Shown piece by piece: positions 41,301 to 53,061 of a stretch of DNA of 64,000 nt. Numbering within the stretch: position 1 is the first letter of the stretch; each line of letters starts with the position of its first letter. Where the stretch lies: positions 3,967,001 to 4,031,000 of the forward strand of contig JAGTTD010000011.1 of NCBI GenBank assembly GCA_018398585.1, given 5' to 3'. The notes beneath the pieces are model-generated. The model was not told the DNA's origin and did not search any database. It saw only the letters and a program-made list of their open reading frames with translations. The stretch is from Simmondsia chinensis. Taxonomy: Eukaryota > Streptophyta > Magnoliopsida > Caryophyllales > Simmondsiaceae. The position numbers and the translations under genes were made by a program.

Positions 41301-44300
41301 GTAGACATGGCAAGTTCTCCCAACTGCTTCCACTTTGACTCACTCTGAACTTCAGTTGCTATCTCCTGCAAAATGGACTATAACTATCAGCAAAAGATAT
41401 GGAAAGACGCACGATTCTCAGAATTAGTTACTTCAGATGCCAATATAAATTAGCATCACTTACCTTTGCAATCTCTAATCTGCCAAGCTGTAAAGCTAGC
41501 TCAAACCTATAATCAGGATCTGTTGCTACTTCAAGTGCCTCCTCTATCATACCTCGTGATTCCAAAAATCGAGCCACACTAGCAAAACACATCCAGTTCA
41601 GATCCAAGATATTTTTGGGAGGTCAAAAAAAAAAAAGGAGTCCAACTTACATCTTACATTGTAAGGACACATCATTAGTAACACGAACACCAAATACTAT
41701 TCGCAATGATATTACGAGTATCCCAAGGCCACATCCAAAATCAGATTACTTAAAATAGAGAAATGTTACCAAACAGGTCACCTTATAGAGATATGTTCTC
41801 TATTTGCAGCAATGAAATACTCTGGACCAACCGAAAACTCATTGCATTTTTGTATATGTTGCAATTACAGGTGCCTCTTGTAAAACCAAAAAAAGAGAGT
41901 TCTAGCAATGAACAAGTACACAGGTTTTACATGCATAAGGAATCGGATATAGCTAAAAATGAGCCGATCTGAGCACAAGTTAGTTTGCAACCTAGGAGCA
42001 TGACTTTGAGTTTTAAACATATTGGATCCAAATTCACAATTATTAAAGATAATGGCTTTAGAATTAAAGCTACAAGCATTAAACCCCGCTAAGTTAAGAA
42101 GACAAGAGAAAAGGGCACTCAATCAAACTGTCATCTTAATAGCACTTAGGAGTCTCCTGACAAATCCATTATTGAATGACAAATGCTCGTGAACTTCTCA
42201 GACTTTTTCAAACACAAAATTTCATCAGGTCTAATAGTGGGCAAGGCAGTTGAAAATACATGTAGATCAGGGATTTAGACCATGTAAAATGTCATATCAA
42301 CTAGCCCGTGCATTATCAATTTTGTTTGCAATTATTGCTAAAAATGACATAATATACCTATTGTGGTGCTCCTTTGGAATCGTTGGCAAAATTTCATTTG
42401 CTTGCTCAAAGTCTCCACGCATCACAACAGTCTTATATTCAATCAAGCTAAGAAGTAATGTGTATCCAATTACACTGCCACAGAAAACAAAAACCAATAA
42501 GACTTAATGATAAGATCACGACTGTCTTCATCTTGAAATAGCTAACAAGCTTACTTGAATTCTTTGTCAATGAGATACACCCGACTTTGGTTAGCAAGGT
42601 AACCCAACAAGTACATCGGACGATCCAAGTGAAACATAGTGGTCACCTATAAACAATCATAAATTAAGAGCTGAGGCAGCTGCTCCTTGGCAGTCACAAG
42701 AAACAAAGTGAATACAGAATTTTCCAGCAATGATGACACGTGGACTGTACCTCACCACCAACACAATAATTGAGCCTCCATGAAGAATTGTTGTAAATGA
42801 AACAATCACCAACCCATATCCCAGTCCTCACGCGTTCATTTGTTTCATGCAGAAGCTCAAAAGCATCTTCCACACCTTCTTCCTCAATTGGCCTTCCACT
42901 ATCCAAATAAGACGAGACTTTGTCACGCTGTGACAATCAAAAATAAGAATCAGATGGGATGGCAAAACCAACAGACAATTGAAGAACGGTTGCTGACAAC
43001 CTCAAAAGCAGCATAATGACTTAAAGAATGTTTGAACAAATAGAGAACAAAAGTTTGGAAGGGAAAGAAGCACTGACATTGTACTTCAAGATGTAGAATG
43101 ATGTGTCACTTGCAATAGCCACCAAATCACCACTATCAGCCCAATAAAGATTCTGGAAAAATAAAAAGTAACAATATCGTAATCTTCCCAAAGGATGATG
43201 ACAACTGTAAAAGCAAAAAACCAAAGGCAACATTCCTAGTGGCCCAAGGGCTCCCGCCTAAGCAGGGTCCCAGGGGAGGGGGGATGTACGCAGCCTTCTC
43301 CCTTTAAGGAGGCTGTTTCCGAGAACCCCCAACCTGAGAGGTGCAACACGAGGACTTCCCAAGAGGTCACCCATCTTAGTACTACTCTCGCCCAAGCACG
43401 CTTAACTTCGGAGTTCTAATGGGATCCGGTGCTTGCATGTTGGTACCCTCTTAAGTGATGATGGTAGTTGTACGAACACTAATATATCTTGAAATAGCCA
43501 TCACTTACTTTTACATTAACATCGATCCTCCGTATCAGCCTGCAATCAGCCCAATCATAGAAACAGATAAAATCATTGGAGCACATTGCCAACAAAGTTC
43601 CACCATATATACGCTCTGCAGAGAAAGTGGGTCTGATGCTCTTCTTTTCCTGCAAGAAACCATCAAGATTAAGCTGCATTCAATTTAACTAAGCAATGAT
43701 AAACAAAAATTTATGAAACATCAATCGAAAATCCTGATACTGATCAGACACGGCAATTAACAGGCAGGGCACAAAAGAAAACAGCATAACACACATGCAA
43801 TAATTCACCAGTGTTAAGCTCCATTAAAATGTTTGCTTCCAGAAGCTGTTAGGTAAATATTTCCCTTTTGCATCTCTTGCAACCCACAGTAGCAAAATAC
43901 AGTAAACTTTCAGCAAATGAACCATAGAGAGCGAGAGGAGAAAGTGGGGGAGGGCATATGCCAAGGGAAAGTGCTAGAGCTAGTGATGCAGCATGGAAGA
44001 AGACGATTACTGATTATAGAAAATTCGATATTTTATTAGATTATAGATTAATTGATAGGATTATATTAGAATATATCTTTTAGCCAATAGGATAATTTAG
44101 TTATTATTAGTTGTTTTTATTTAGAGAAGTAGTTTCTTAGTTTATTTCATATTTATCTCTTTGATTATCCAATAGAGTTTAGCTTTTCTATAAATATAGC
44201 TTCGTAATTCATTAGTTTTCAGTTTTAAGGAAATAAAATTGAGCTGTGCTTTTGAGTAGCAAGTTGTGCTACATCAGCTAGAACACAGCAAGTGACCTAA

Positions 44301-47300
44301 AAAGAATACTACCAGAACAACAGACGTACACATTGACTTCGTCAGACATTCATAGATTGAGGGAGTTAAGCAATAAACATAACTAAATCACAAAGACAAA
44401 CCTGGAAATTTTTGCTAAAAATCTTGATCCTGGACGTGCTTTCTCTAATAGCATATTCACCTTCGGATGACCAGACAAATTCCAATGCTGAACCAAATGA
44501 CCTATTCCTCCAAGCAACAGCCGTATAAATAATGTATTCTCCATCTCCACATACCACAACAAACCTTCCATTTGGGTTGTGCTTCAAGTACTGAAAAGAA
44601 AATGAAAATATGGAAACAATCACTCAGCAACAGGACAGACACGGATTATTCTTGAGCCAATTAGCATGATGTCAAATACCTGCGGATAAAGATCACATGT
44701 CCCAAGTTCCTTCACAGCTAATGGCAATCTTTCTCCATCTGTGACCTAAGAGCACACACAGTTATGAAATCACCACATATCAGGATACCTCTTCCTGTCC
44801 TAACTACTCATTCAAAAGGGAAGAATATATGTCAGTGCCACCTACCTCATAACCAGCACCAACACGCCTGATATCTACTGTCTGAATCTCATTGTGCCTA
44901 GCCCATATTATCTTTCCACTGTTGTCCATACTAGCAACAGGAATTTCACGACCAATCTTGACCATGATGGTGCCCTCATCATAACCAATGACAACCCTGC
45001 ATGTATTTTCAACTAGCATGAAGCCAGTTCCTAGAATACTAAATGAAAGAAGAGTCTCTAGTTTCACAAGACTGCCCGGATCCCACAAGTGAATCAAAAG
45101 TTGGATCTACATTGGATCTCACCTGAATTGCCAGTCTCTAGTTTAACAAGAATTTCCTCCCCCCCCCCCCCACCGAAAAAAAAGGGTGGACGTATATCAC
45201 CGACAAGACCAAGTAGAAGGAGAAAGCTTATATACGCTTGCACAATATTATCCCAGCACCTACCAATTAAATGTAAAAACTACAAGACCAATGTAACAAA
45301 ATTGTAGGAACCAAATTGTTCAAAAGACCACATTCAGCAAGCAGCCCAGAGAAACAACAATATGCAAAGCTGCATCAGTAATGCTTGGGTAAGCATCAAA
45401 TGAGAAACTGAAGCATGCAATGTATGCATCAATTAAGGAGAAAACCCAGCAAGTTTTTCAATAAAGAAGCTTACCTTCGGGAGCTTTTCATGTAACCAAT
45501 AGCCCAAACTCTTTCAAGACCATAATTAAGGGTGTTCTCGAGTCTGCAAACAATAAGGAGGAAGCATCAGAATTGTGTTCTTATGTTTATAAGATAAGCA
45601 TGTTAAATAACAGCATCAAAGAGAAGAAAGTAGTATTTCACCAGCCCATTTAAAAAGACACATACATAGTCTACATCAATTTTCCATTAAAGAAAAAAAA
45701 TATTGGGATGCACAATTCCTTAAATTCCTCGTGTAGAAGAAACAAAATCCTGAAGGAGTTTAAGAATTTCTGCAATGCATTTTTTAACATCTTCAGAAAC
45801 AAGATTCACCATTGTCAGGTCCCTCAATCAGCAACTAAATGGCAGGTTGGCTCCTACCAGAAAACAATCCAACTAAAAGTATTTTGAAACAAAAAAATAA
45901 AGACAACATAAGCAGTGAGGCATATATTTTTCAGTTGCCATATCAATGAGAAACTCCACAGTCCAACCGCTACTTCTGTTAGCACTCAAACCACTCCATC
46001 TTCACTAATGAAAACTCTATCTCACCACTAAGGCCAATTTGTTGAGCCCTTTATTCCCCTATACTTATCTGGCAAGTTGAATCCATAAACATTAGATATA
46101 GGGAGCAGAAATACATGAGGTAAAGCTACGCTTAACAGATCCTATGAATAACATTAAATGGCTGAAGGGTAAGAACTTCTAGATTAATAACTTGCATGAG
46201 ACACAGATGAAAACATCAAAACCAGCATAGACGAATTAGAGATTGCAACCAGAACGCAGCAATAATCAGATAACAAATGTCTATAATGAAAACAGAGGTA
46301 GATCATATCTCGCTAAAGCAAAATGAGAAAAATCCATATGAAGGAGACCCTAGGACCATTTTTGAACAATAGGTATGAGTGATCATAACAGAGAAACAAA
46401 CCTGTAAGTAGTTGAATGCCATATACGGACAGTACCATCCTCAGATCCAGTTATTATTATGGGAAGCTCGGGATGGAAACAGACAGCAGAAACATTGTGA
46501 GTGTGACCTTCAAGTGTCTGTACGCAGCTCTTTGTTTGATAATCCCACACCTGGTTTCATAAGAATTATTATTAGTGTAAGGAGGTGTGGAATTCTCAAC
46601 AAGGCCAAAGTATGTGAAGGAAATTCACCTTTGCTGTATGATCATCGGAACCAGTGATGAGATATGGTTTATCACCACCAGTAAAGTAATCAACACAGTT
46701 TACACCTTTCAAGTGGGCATCCAATGTAAAATTTGGATCAGGTGATCCAAGATTCCAAATCTGTTGGGGAAATGTCACGGCATAAGTAGCATAATAGGAT
46801 TGCATCCATTTACAAATGTTGTTGGAGAAGCTTTATATACCTTTATAGTTCGGTCAAGAGAGGCACTAGCAAAGGTGTTGGTATCTTTTGGGTTAAATGT
46901 TACTTGCATCACATAGTGAGAATGTCCTTCAAAAATTTGAGTACAGACCCACCCCTTGTCCCAGTCCCAGAGCTTGATAAGCATGTCATCAGATGATGAT
47001 AACACATATGGAAGCGTAGGATGGACAGCCACACATCTAATGTAGTCTGTGTGTGCCTCAAACACCTTGATCTTATCCATTGTGTTATAATTATACACTC
47101 GTACGAACATATCATCAGCTCCAGCAACGACCCACTGTTTTCTTGAAATAAACTTTGCTGACCTAACTGCAAAAGCATACAGAATATGAATGTATAAGTA
47201 TTTGCAAAAAAGAGAGGCATTGAGAATATATTCATACATACTACAATCAGCCCCAATAAGCAGACAGACCTGGCAACTCTGAGACTTCAAAAGATTTAGC

Positions 47301-49960
47301 CATTGTCTGCAAGCAACATACATAATGTTTGACATCAGCAGTAAATATATAAAAAGTGCACTTTCTGCATAATGATTTAACTTCTCCAGGGAGGTTTTCA
47401 CATCTGGAAACCAGCTTTAATCCTTTGTCTAGATATTTTCATTGGTTTCTCTAATAAAATCCTTGTAGCCCAGCCCACTAAATGAGGAAGCGCTTAGTTT
47501 GGCTCATTTTGGACTTCTCCAAAGCTCGACATCCCTCAGCATGCTTTTATCATTATAATCGCCGTTAACTTAAAACTATAAACTTGAAGTCTATGGTAAG
47601 AAGCTATTGACAGTTTGAATGCAATATTCTCATTGCTTGACGCTCAAATTGGTGAATTCGCTGAATAAACAACCGGGAAAGTCAAGCAAAAGAATTCTCT
47701 TCACTAATCTTTGCAGCCCCTCCCCTCATCCTCGGTCTCAACACAAATGCATATGCACATCAGGAGTTGACCATCCCTAAGGACTTGAATGATAGATAAG
47801 AATATAAAACCCAAACTCCAAACAAGGAAAAGGAAAACAAAACGATAAGCAAACAAGAATACTGCCGATGTGGTAGCCCCAAAAACTTGGCAATGGCAGG
47901 TTTATTACGTTCAGGGAAAGTTCAGATTTGATCATAACCCGATGAATATATTGAGACAAGAGGAACTCAATTCAAGCTGATATGCAGGCATGAATCCTGG
48001 ATATTGGCCTCAGTAATAGTGTCATATGTTATCACATTCCTCATGGACAAAAACAAACAAATAAGGCGTCAACGTAATATGAAACAATGGTGGATCATTG
48101 TCACTGCACTTATCACATCTACAGATACGCAGCTCAGTGATTGCCCAAAGTCCAAGTCATTATTCAAAACATCCCAAAGCCCATGATCAGACACCAAATA
48201 TTACAGCAACCAAGGGAGAAAGGGTCACATTTAAATGACAAAAACTATAACAGGAACACAAAAGGCGTAAATTTAAAAAACAACATAGAGCCTACCAATG
48301 GTATTCGAAATTTTGATACGTTTAAGACAGAAAGCACATTGCCTGACCTGTGACTGGTAGTTCCAGATTACTACAGTTCCAGAGTACAAACTCGCTAAAA
48401 TCCTACAAAAAAAAAAAACGTCATTATTAGAAGAAAACAAGAAATCAACTAACATCTAAGGAATTTGCGGTATTTCTTTCATGTTAGAGTATAAAACCAT
48501 TCATAGACCTCACCCATCAGCTAAGCTTTTGGGATAGTCAGTACCTTGACCTGGTATCAGAACCTTATTGACCTAAAGGTCACAAGTTCGAATCCCGACG
48601 CCCCCACTCTAAATATTAATATATTTCAAGCATATGGTATGAGAGGGTCTATACATTATCCATACTTCAAGCCCGATGGGCATTTGCATGAGGAGGCATG
48701 TTAGAGTATAAAATCATTCCTGGACCTTCACCCATCAACTTAAGCTTTTGGGATAGTCGATGTCTTGACTATCATGGCCTTATTGAACTAGGTCACAAAG
48801 TTCGAACCCCAACGCCCCCACTCTAAATATTAATATATTCCAAGAACATGGTATGAGAAGGCCATTGCATTATCCACACTTCGAACACAATGGACAGTTT
48901 CATGAGGGGGTAGGGATGAAAATGGGATGGGTAAAACCTGTTACTTGCAGGTCCCGCCCATTTGAGGCGGGTATGGGTATAAGTGGGGTGGAGAGCAGGT
49001 ACAGATTGGGTGTACCCGCCATAGTGCTGTACCCACCCGGTCCCGCTTTATACCAATCATATACCAGCTCCATCTTGCATCTAATTAACTTTCAAATTAT
49101 AAAATACGTACTTAAGTTTAACTACCTAAATTATTAATCAATGTTATAACAAAATATAATTAATTTGGTACCTATGTTATGATGGGTATCGGGTGAGTAA
49201 TGAATATCCGTTAGATACCTACGGTTAATCGAGCGGGTATTGGTATAAGTTTGGGTGGCAGGTACAGGTATGGAGGAGGCACCCCCCGTACCCTCGCCAC
49301 CCCAACCCACGCCATTGCTAACCCTATATGAAACCATTCTTAGACCTTCACCCATCAGCTTAAGCTTTTATATAGTTGCTTCCTTGACATTTGATTAAGT
49401 TAAAACCAAAGTGCAAATACCATGGTTCTGTTGGATGTAGATCCACAGACTTTACTCTCTCTGATCTTTGCGCAAGCTTCCTCTGATCCATATGAATCAC
49501 ACAATCAGTACATTCATAAGCATTTATGCAAACAAACTAAACAAAAAACGAGCCCGATCCACAGAGTTGACACACATGAGATCCACATATAAGCCGAAAT
49601 TAGGTTCCATCCTAAGACCAATTGGCATTACATGGAGCAACCCACTGGGCTTATACATCAATCTCTTCTCTTTTACAACTCCAATGTAAGATTCAACTAG
49701 GCTCACACGTGCAATCCTTAACAACAACAAAAATCAAAACGACGAGACATTACCTTGATCTCAAGCCGGAGAGGCTGAACACAAAAACCCATGAAACAAA
49801 ACAAAAATCAATCAGATCCCATAAATTTTCAATGCTCAAATTACAATAAAGAGACAGTAAATACAGAAATTGAATCGAATCACAGAAGATACGAAGCAGA
49901 TCTGAACTTGGATCAAGTGAATCAGCAATAGGGCAAGGAAATTGAAATTGAACCTACCAT
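38396..49960 (-). CDS. COPB2: Coatomer subunit beta' (beta'-COP)
   Basis: I assembled 24 exons, written high to low: 49958-49960, 49754-49774, 49421-49482, 48348-48402, 47270-47306, 46841-47166, 46629-46760, 46402-46550, 45475-45543, 44846-44996, 44680-44745, 44402-44590, 43509-43649, 43078-43152, 42751-42927, 42555-42646, 42358-42474, 41464-41578, 41294-41365, 40251-40447, 39809-39902, 39386-39492, 39114-39249, 38396-38560. All introns are GT-AG, 2748 nt in total, 915 aa. The protein starts [19 protein letters not shown]. It has an N-terminal WD40 propeller (repeats such as [20 protein letters not shown] and [10 protein letters not shown]), a second propeller, an alpha-solenoid ([20 protein letters not shown]) and a very acidic tail. 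In the COPI coat it helps form vesicles from the Golgi and binds dilysine cargo signals with its propellers. Length fits the family. Introns hold a SINE and a solo LTR. Confidence 0.95.
38609..38730 (-). mobile_element. SINE, short form, in a coatomer intron
   Basis: The minus strand reads GGTTGGGGCCCTTAG, CAGTCTCCCTTCAGGGTAGC, CCTGTAGGGGTAAGGATACG, TTAGCGGGAGCC, AGGCACTGGGTTGTTG. It lies between exons 23 and 24. The 5S head is absent, and no clear target duplication was found. Confidence 0.7.
39988..40162. repeat. Small MITE-like inverted repeat in a coatomer intron
   Basis: The left side GTATTTGCCCTCTTGTTTGG and, inverted, the right side GTATTTGTGTTTGGTTTTGA pair. Inner blocks GGGAAGTTCTAGTTCCTGGG and CTAGTTCTTGGGAAATTC are also related. 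About 175 bp between exons 20 and 21, non-coding. Confidence 0.45.
43201..43456 (-). mobile_element. 5S-derived SINE, long form, best-preserved copy, in a coatomer intron
   Basis: 7-bp repeats gatgatg (43194-43200 and 43457-43463) flank it. On the minus strand: GAGGGTACCAACATGCAAGC, then CACCGGATCCCATTAGAAC, TCCGAAGTTAAGCGTGCTTG, GGCGAGAGTAGTACTAAGAT, GGGTGACCTCTTGGGAAGTC, CTCGTGTTGCACC. This closely follows plant 5S rRNA from about base 20 to its end. The SINE body comes next: GGTTGGGGGTTCTCGG, AAACAGCC, GAAGGCTGCGTACATCC, AGGCGGGAGCCC, and the tail GTTGCCTTTGG. It sits between exons 13 and 14, in the direction of the gene. Confidence 0.9.
43984..44276 (+). mobile_element. Solo LTR in a coatomer intron
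   Basis: This 293-bp segment starts TGATGCAGCATGG and ends GTGCTACATCA. A perfect 5-bp duplication, gctag (43979-43983 and 44277-44281), flanks it. Inside are CTATAAATATAG (about 44189, TATA-like) and AATAAAATTG (about 44232, polyadenylation-like), in the order expected of a plus-strand LTR. No internal element remains, so it is a solo LTR in antisense to the host gene, between exons 12 and 13. Confidence 0.75.
48482..48911 (+). repeat. Two tandem copies of a 217-bp dispersed repeat
   Basis: Copies start at 48482 and 48699, each with TGTTAGAGTATAAAA, CATTC, GACCTTCACCCATCA-like, AAGCTTTTGGGATAGTC, a CACAAGTTCGAATCCC or CAAAGTTCGAACCCC block, CGCCCCCACTCTAAATATTA and a CATGAGGAGG-type end. 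A CTTGACCTGGTATCAGAACC block in the first copy resembles an initiator-Met primer site, and the GTTCGAA block resembles a tRNA B box. It could be a TRIM-type or SINE-derived repeat; I cannot decide. It is within a coatomer intron. Confidence 0.6.
48912..49322. mobile_element. GGGTACCCGCC-rich repeat nested in the 217-bp repeat
   Basis: A GC-richer block with GGCGGGTATGGGTATAAG, GGTGTACCCGCC, and at the right CGAGCGGGTATTGGTATAAG, CCCGTACCCTCGCC. The ends TAGGGATGAAAATGGGATGG and, inverted, TAGGGTTAGCAATGGCGTGG are inverted repeats. After it, at 49323-49390, a partial third copy of the 217-bp repeat resumes (GAAACCATTCTTAGACC), so the block appears inserted into that third copy. Confidence 0.55.
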
Positions 49961-50165
49961 TATTGAAGAGACTGATAAGGCAACGAACAATCGGGCAGAT
50001 TGGAATCGATTCGGAAACCCTAGGAGAGAGAAATGGATCTCAGTTGAGCAGATTGGGAGCGAGTGCAGTGAGACGAGGGTTTTGGGATGAACAGCAAGTA
50101 ATTGTGAATCGAAGGAGAGGAGAAGAATCAGACCATCTTAAGAGAGAGAGAGAGAGAGATGTATA
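49958..50165 (-). promoter_or_regulatory. COPB2: 5' UTR and first-exon region of coatomer beta'
   Basis: The first exon ends exactly with the start codon: ...CTTCAATAATG|GTAGGT on the minus strand. Upstream a CT repeat (plus-strand GA tract, about 50141-50158) marks the likely transcription start zone. The UTR appears to lack other ATGs between about 50090 and the start, but I did not map the transcription start. Confidence 0.5.
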
Positions 50166-51092
50166 AGACAATTGGAGCTTTGCCGTTAACTTTAAGATGA
50201 GTTTTTTGATCATCAAAGTGGTTATAAACGTGATTATTAAAATTACGAATCTTATAATCTTACGATGTTACAATTTTATAATTATCGACTGATTTAAATT
50301 CTAAGTAAAATCTTAATTTTGTATTAATGAGTTGCACATTCAATGAACTGATAGAATCGTAATATGATTTTACGATTCTGGCAATCCGAAGTAAAAGAAT
50401 CAAGCACATGTTATAAATGAACTTATTTTATTAGCTCGAAATAAAAGAAAGTTAACTAAGTGTTTTTATACTTTCAGAAAACTTAATTTTAAGTTTTGTT
50501 CGACTTTTGACCTTAATATAAAGTTCAATTAGCAACATATATCTTAAAAGCTCTCATGATTATTGTAGCATATACATTTAGTAGAATCTTAGAATTTTCG
50601 ATTCGATCTTATGATTCCGATTCTAAAAACCTCTACCGATTCTAAGTAGAATCCCGATTTTAACAACCTTGGTTATAACTAGACAAGATAATCACTTAAA
50701 TTAAATTGTTAAAAGATATAAGTACTTAATTTTTATTAAAAGTCTCATTCTGGTCACCCAAGTGGCCAAAATTGGATAATATATCACCTAAGTCAATTTT
50801 TGAATAACTTATTTACCCACCTTCTAATAAAATCTCATTTGGTCATCCAAGTGGTTTAAAGTGGACAAATTAGTTGCCTAAGTGATAAAGTGGACAAGTT
50901 GTTTCACACGTGAGATTAAAATTTAGGGAAATTATAACTTAGACACCTTAAGGTTTGAACATTTATTACTGTAGTCTCATAATTGATAAGTATATGACTT
51001 AAACCATGCCTAATAATGTAGAGATTAGGCTTAAAATGAATTAACTATTAATAGGATTATTACGAACTATAAAACGCAACACTTGATATTAA
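50166..51092. other. Intergenic DNA with a duplicated 90-bp block
   Basis: No gene is seen. At 50740-50910 a block of about 90 bp (TCTCATTCTGGTCACCCAAG ... and TCTCATTTGGTCATCCAAG ...) is present twice, both followed by sequence with AAAGTGGACAA or AAATTGGATAA. The remainder is AT-rich. The coatomer promoter should lie at the left edge. Confidence 0.5.
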
Positions 51093-52132
51093 GGCTCTAT
51101 TTGTTGGGACGGAAATTTAGATTCTAGAAGCACGTTTTCTGCTTTTCTGTCGTTTGTCGCACATTCTTTCACGGAAAACACTTTCCGACAGAAAAGGTTT
51201 TCCATCAATTTGAGGAAAATGACTTCCCTTGTGAAATGGAGGAAGTCGTGATTCCAAATGCCACAAAATCCTTCGCGGTAATCATCGTACAGATTTGAAT
51301 CGAACTAAAATGTATCAGATGAGAACGTAAACATTTAACGTGTAATCTCGGACAAGAATTAGAATGAATAGTCAAACGATGACCGGATTTACTTTATCGT
51401 TATTTCTATAAAACAATTTTTCACCATTTTGATTTACTATATTTATAAAGAATTTATCAATTGGATACCCCAATATTTGAGCATCTATTACGGAGGTGTT
51501 CTGATGTTTTAATAATTTACAATGTTTTTGTATCAAAAATAACTTACAATGATGTAACTTGAAGTTAAAAATTTTATCACATAAGTACCCTAAAATTGAA
51601 AATTTTATGAATCAGATATCTTTTCCCCAAATTTGGTAGATTCTAAATAAAAATATTAACGTGGAATATATATATATTCTAAATCACATCAGTTTTTCTA
51701 GTGAAAATCAGCCGAATTTGACGAAAGTTTACCAAATTTTGACATAGGGTGCACCTAGGTGATAAAATTTTATATATCAGGGTACCTTATTGTATACATT
51801 AAAATGCCAAGGTACTTAAGTGAAAGATGCTTAAACTTTAGAGTACCGAGGAGATAATTTTCATATTTTATATAGCTTTGATAGTTAACTTTATTATTTA
51901 TTGTTTCTCATATATGTTATAGTGTTATTTATATTGCCATATAATAAGATGTAAGATGGTTGGTAAAAAAGGTTTATTTTAAACCATATAAGAAAACATC
52001 ACAATGTAGAAACACATTTTCCCTCGAAACAAACGGTGGAAAATCTCAATTGAATTTTAGTTTTTCTTGGAAAATCTTTTCCGAAGAAAACTAATTCCTA
52101 GATTGTACTTTTCACTTAAAACAAATGGAGCC
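51093..52132. mobile_element. PIF/Harbinger-like inverted-repeat element
   Basis: The ends GGCTCTATTTGTTGGGACGG and, inverted, GGCTCCATTTGTTTTAAGTG are flanked by TAA (51090-51092 and 52133-52135). Subterminal blocks (AAAACACTTTCCGACAG at the left, AAATCTTTTCCGAAG at the right) pair as well. It is 1040 bp with an AT-rich core (51440-51960) of degenerate repeats and no transposase. It resembles the element at 28616-29936 in its ends. Confidence 0.65.
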
Positions 52133-52159
52133 TAAAGCGCTAAGTAAAACACTACGTTT

Positions 52160-53027
52160 TGGTGTGTGCTCAGATTTTGAATTTGGCTTAAAGGATATTG
52201 TCCATATTACCCCTACCCAAATGTACTAATTACTTAAATACCATGTACTACCTACTGCCCTAAGTTGTACTACACTGATCGAAGCTGCTCATTGGTTGTA
52301 CTTTATTGCCCGTGTACTATTCTTTAGCTAGGTACTACAAGCTTGCGGGAGAAGCTTTATAAAGATTCATCTCAGCCGTCCAAAGATTCATCTCGGCCGT
52401 CCCTTTTGAGATACATGTTCTCCGATGACGATGCCATTTTGTGCTTGTTAGTTGAAATATTGTCCGTTAGATTGAATTGAGATGGACGGCGATAATGAGG
52501 TCTCTGGGGCAACACATGGATGATTTTAGGGGCTTAGAGAAGCGGTATTTATTTTACTCTGTTTCTTCCCTCTTCTCTCTGGTTTTTCTCCCTCCCACGT
52601 GTTCATACAAAACCCTAACTCTAAAATCGAACCTCTAAGCCAAATCCATGGAGGTTCCAAGCTCGTGAGCCTACTATTTGTGCTAGATTCAGCTACTGGA
52701 GAGGTATATTGTCGATTTAGGGTTAGATCTTTAGTTTCCATCTTAGAATCTAAAGAAAGAGTCTGTAATCTTGAGTTTAGGTATTGCATGTACTAGATTG
52801 GAGTTGTAATCGGTTGTAATTAGTTGTAATCTGTAATAATCACCATATTAATAGTAAAGATCTCTCTAGGGATAGGGAACCGAGGACTAGGACCAGTTAG
52901 GGTCTGAACCTCGTTAAAATCTAGGTGTGCTTTGCGTTATTCTTGCCTTAGTTTCAGAGATCTTGAGTCTGTAAATTCGTTTTTTGCTTTGTGCGACTTG
53001 TGACTTGTTTATCTTTAGTCATCTCAC
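52160..53027 (+). repeat. Probable 5' LTR of Copia D
   Basis: The right edge is set by the primer site GTGGTATCAGAGCC at 53033-53046, preceded by TTAGTCATCTCA. The left edge is uncertain; a TG-starting point near 52160 is one option. The zone includes TTGTAATCGGTTGTAATTAG (52805-52824) and a block with GATCTCTCTAGGGATAGGG, both common in plant copia LTR ends. No partner LTR is in the window. Confidence 0.45.
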
Positions 53028-53061
53028 TAAAAGTGGTATCAGAGCCATGTTTTAACACCAG

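Noticed and set aside
43201..43456. A Cassandra-type TRIM, which also carries 5S sequence
   Set aside because: There is a single 5S part, no pair of LTRs, no primer site, and a target duplication longer than 5 bp in all three long copies.
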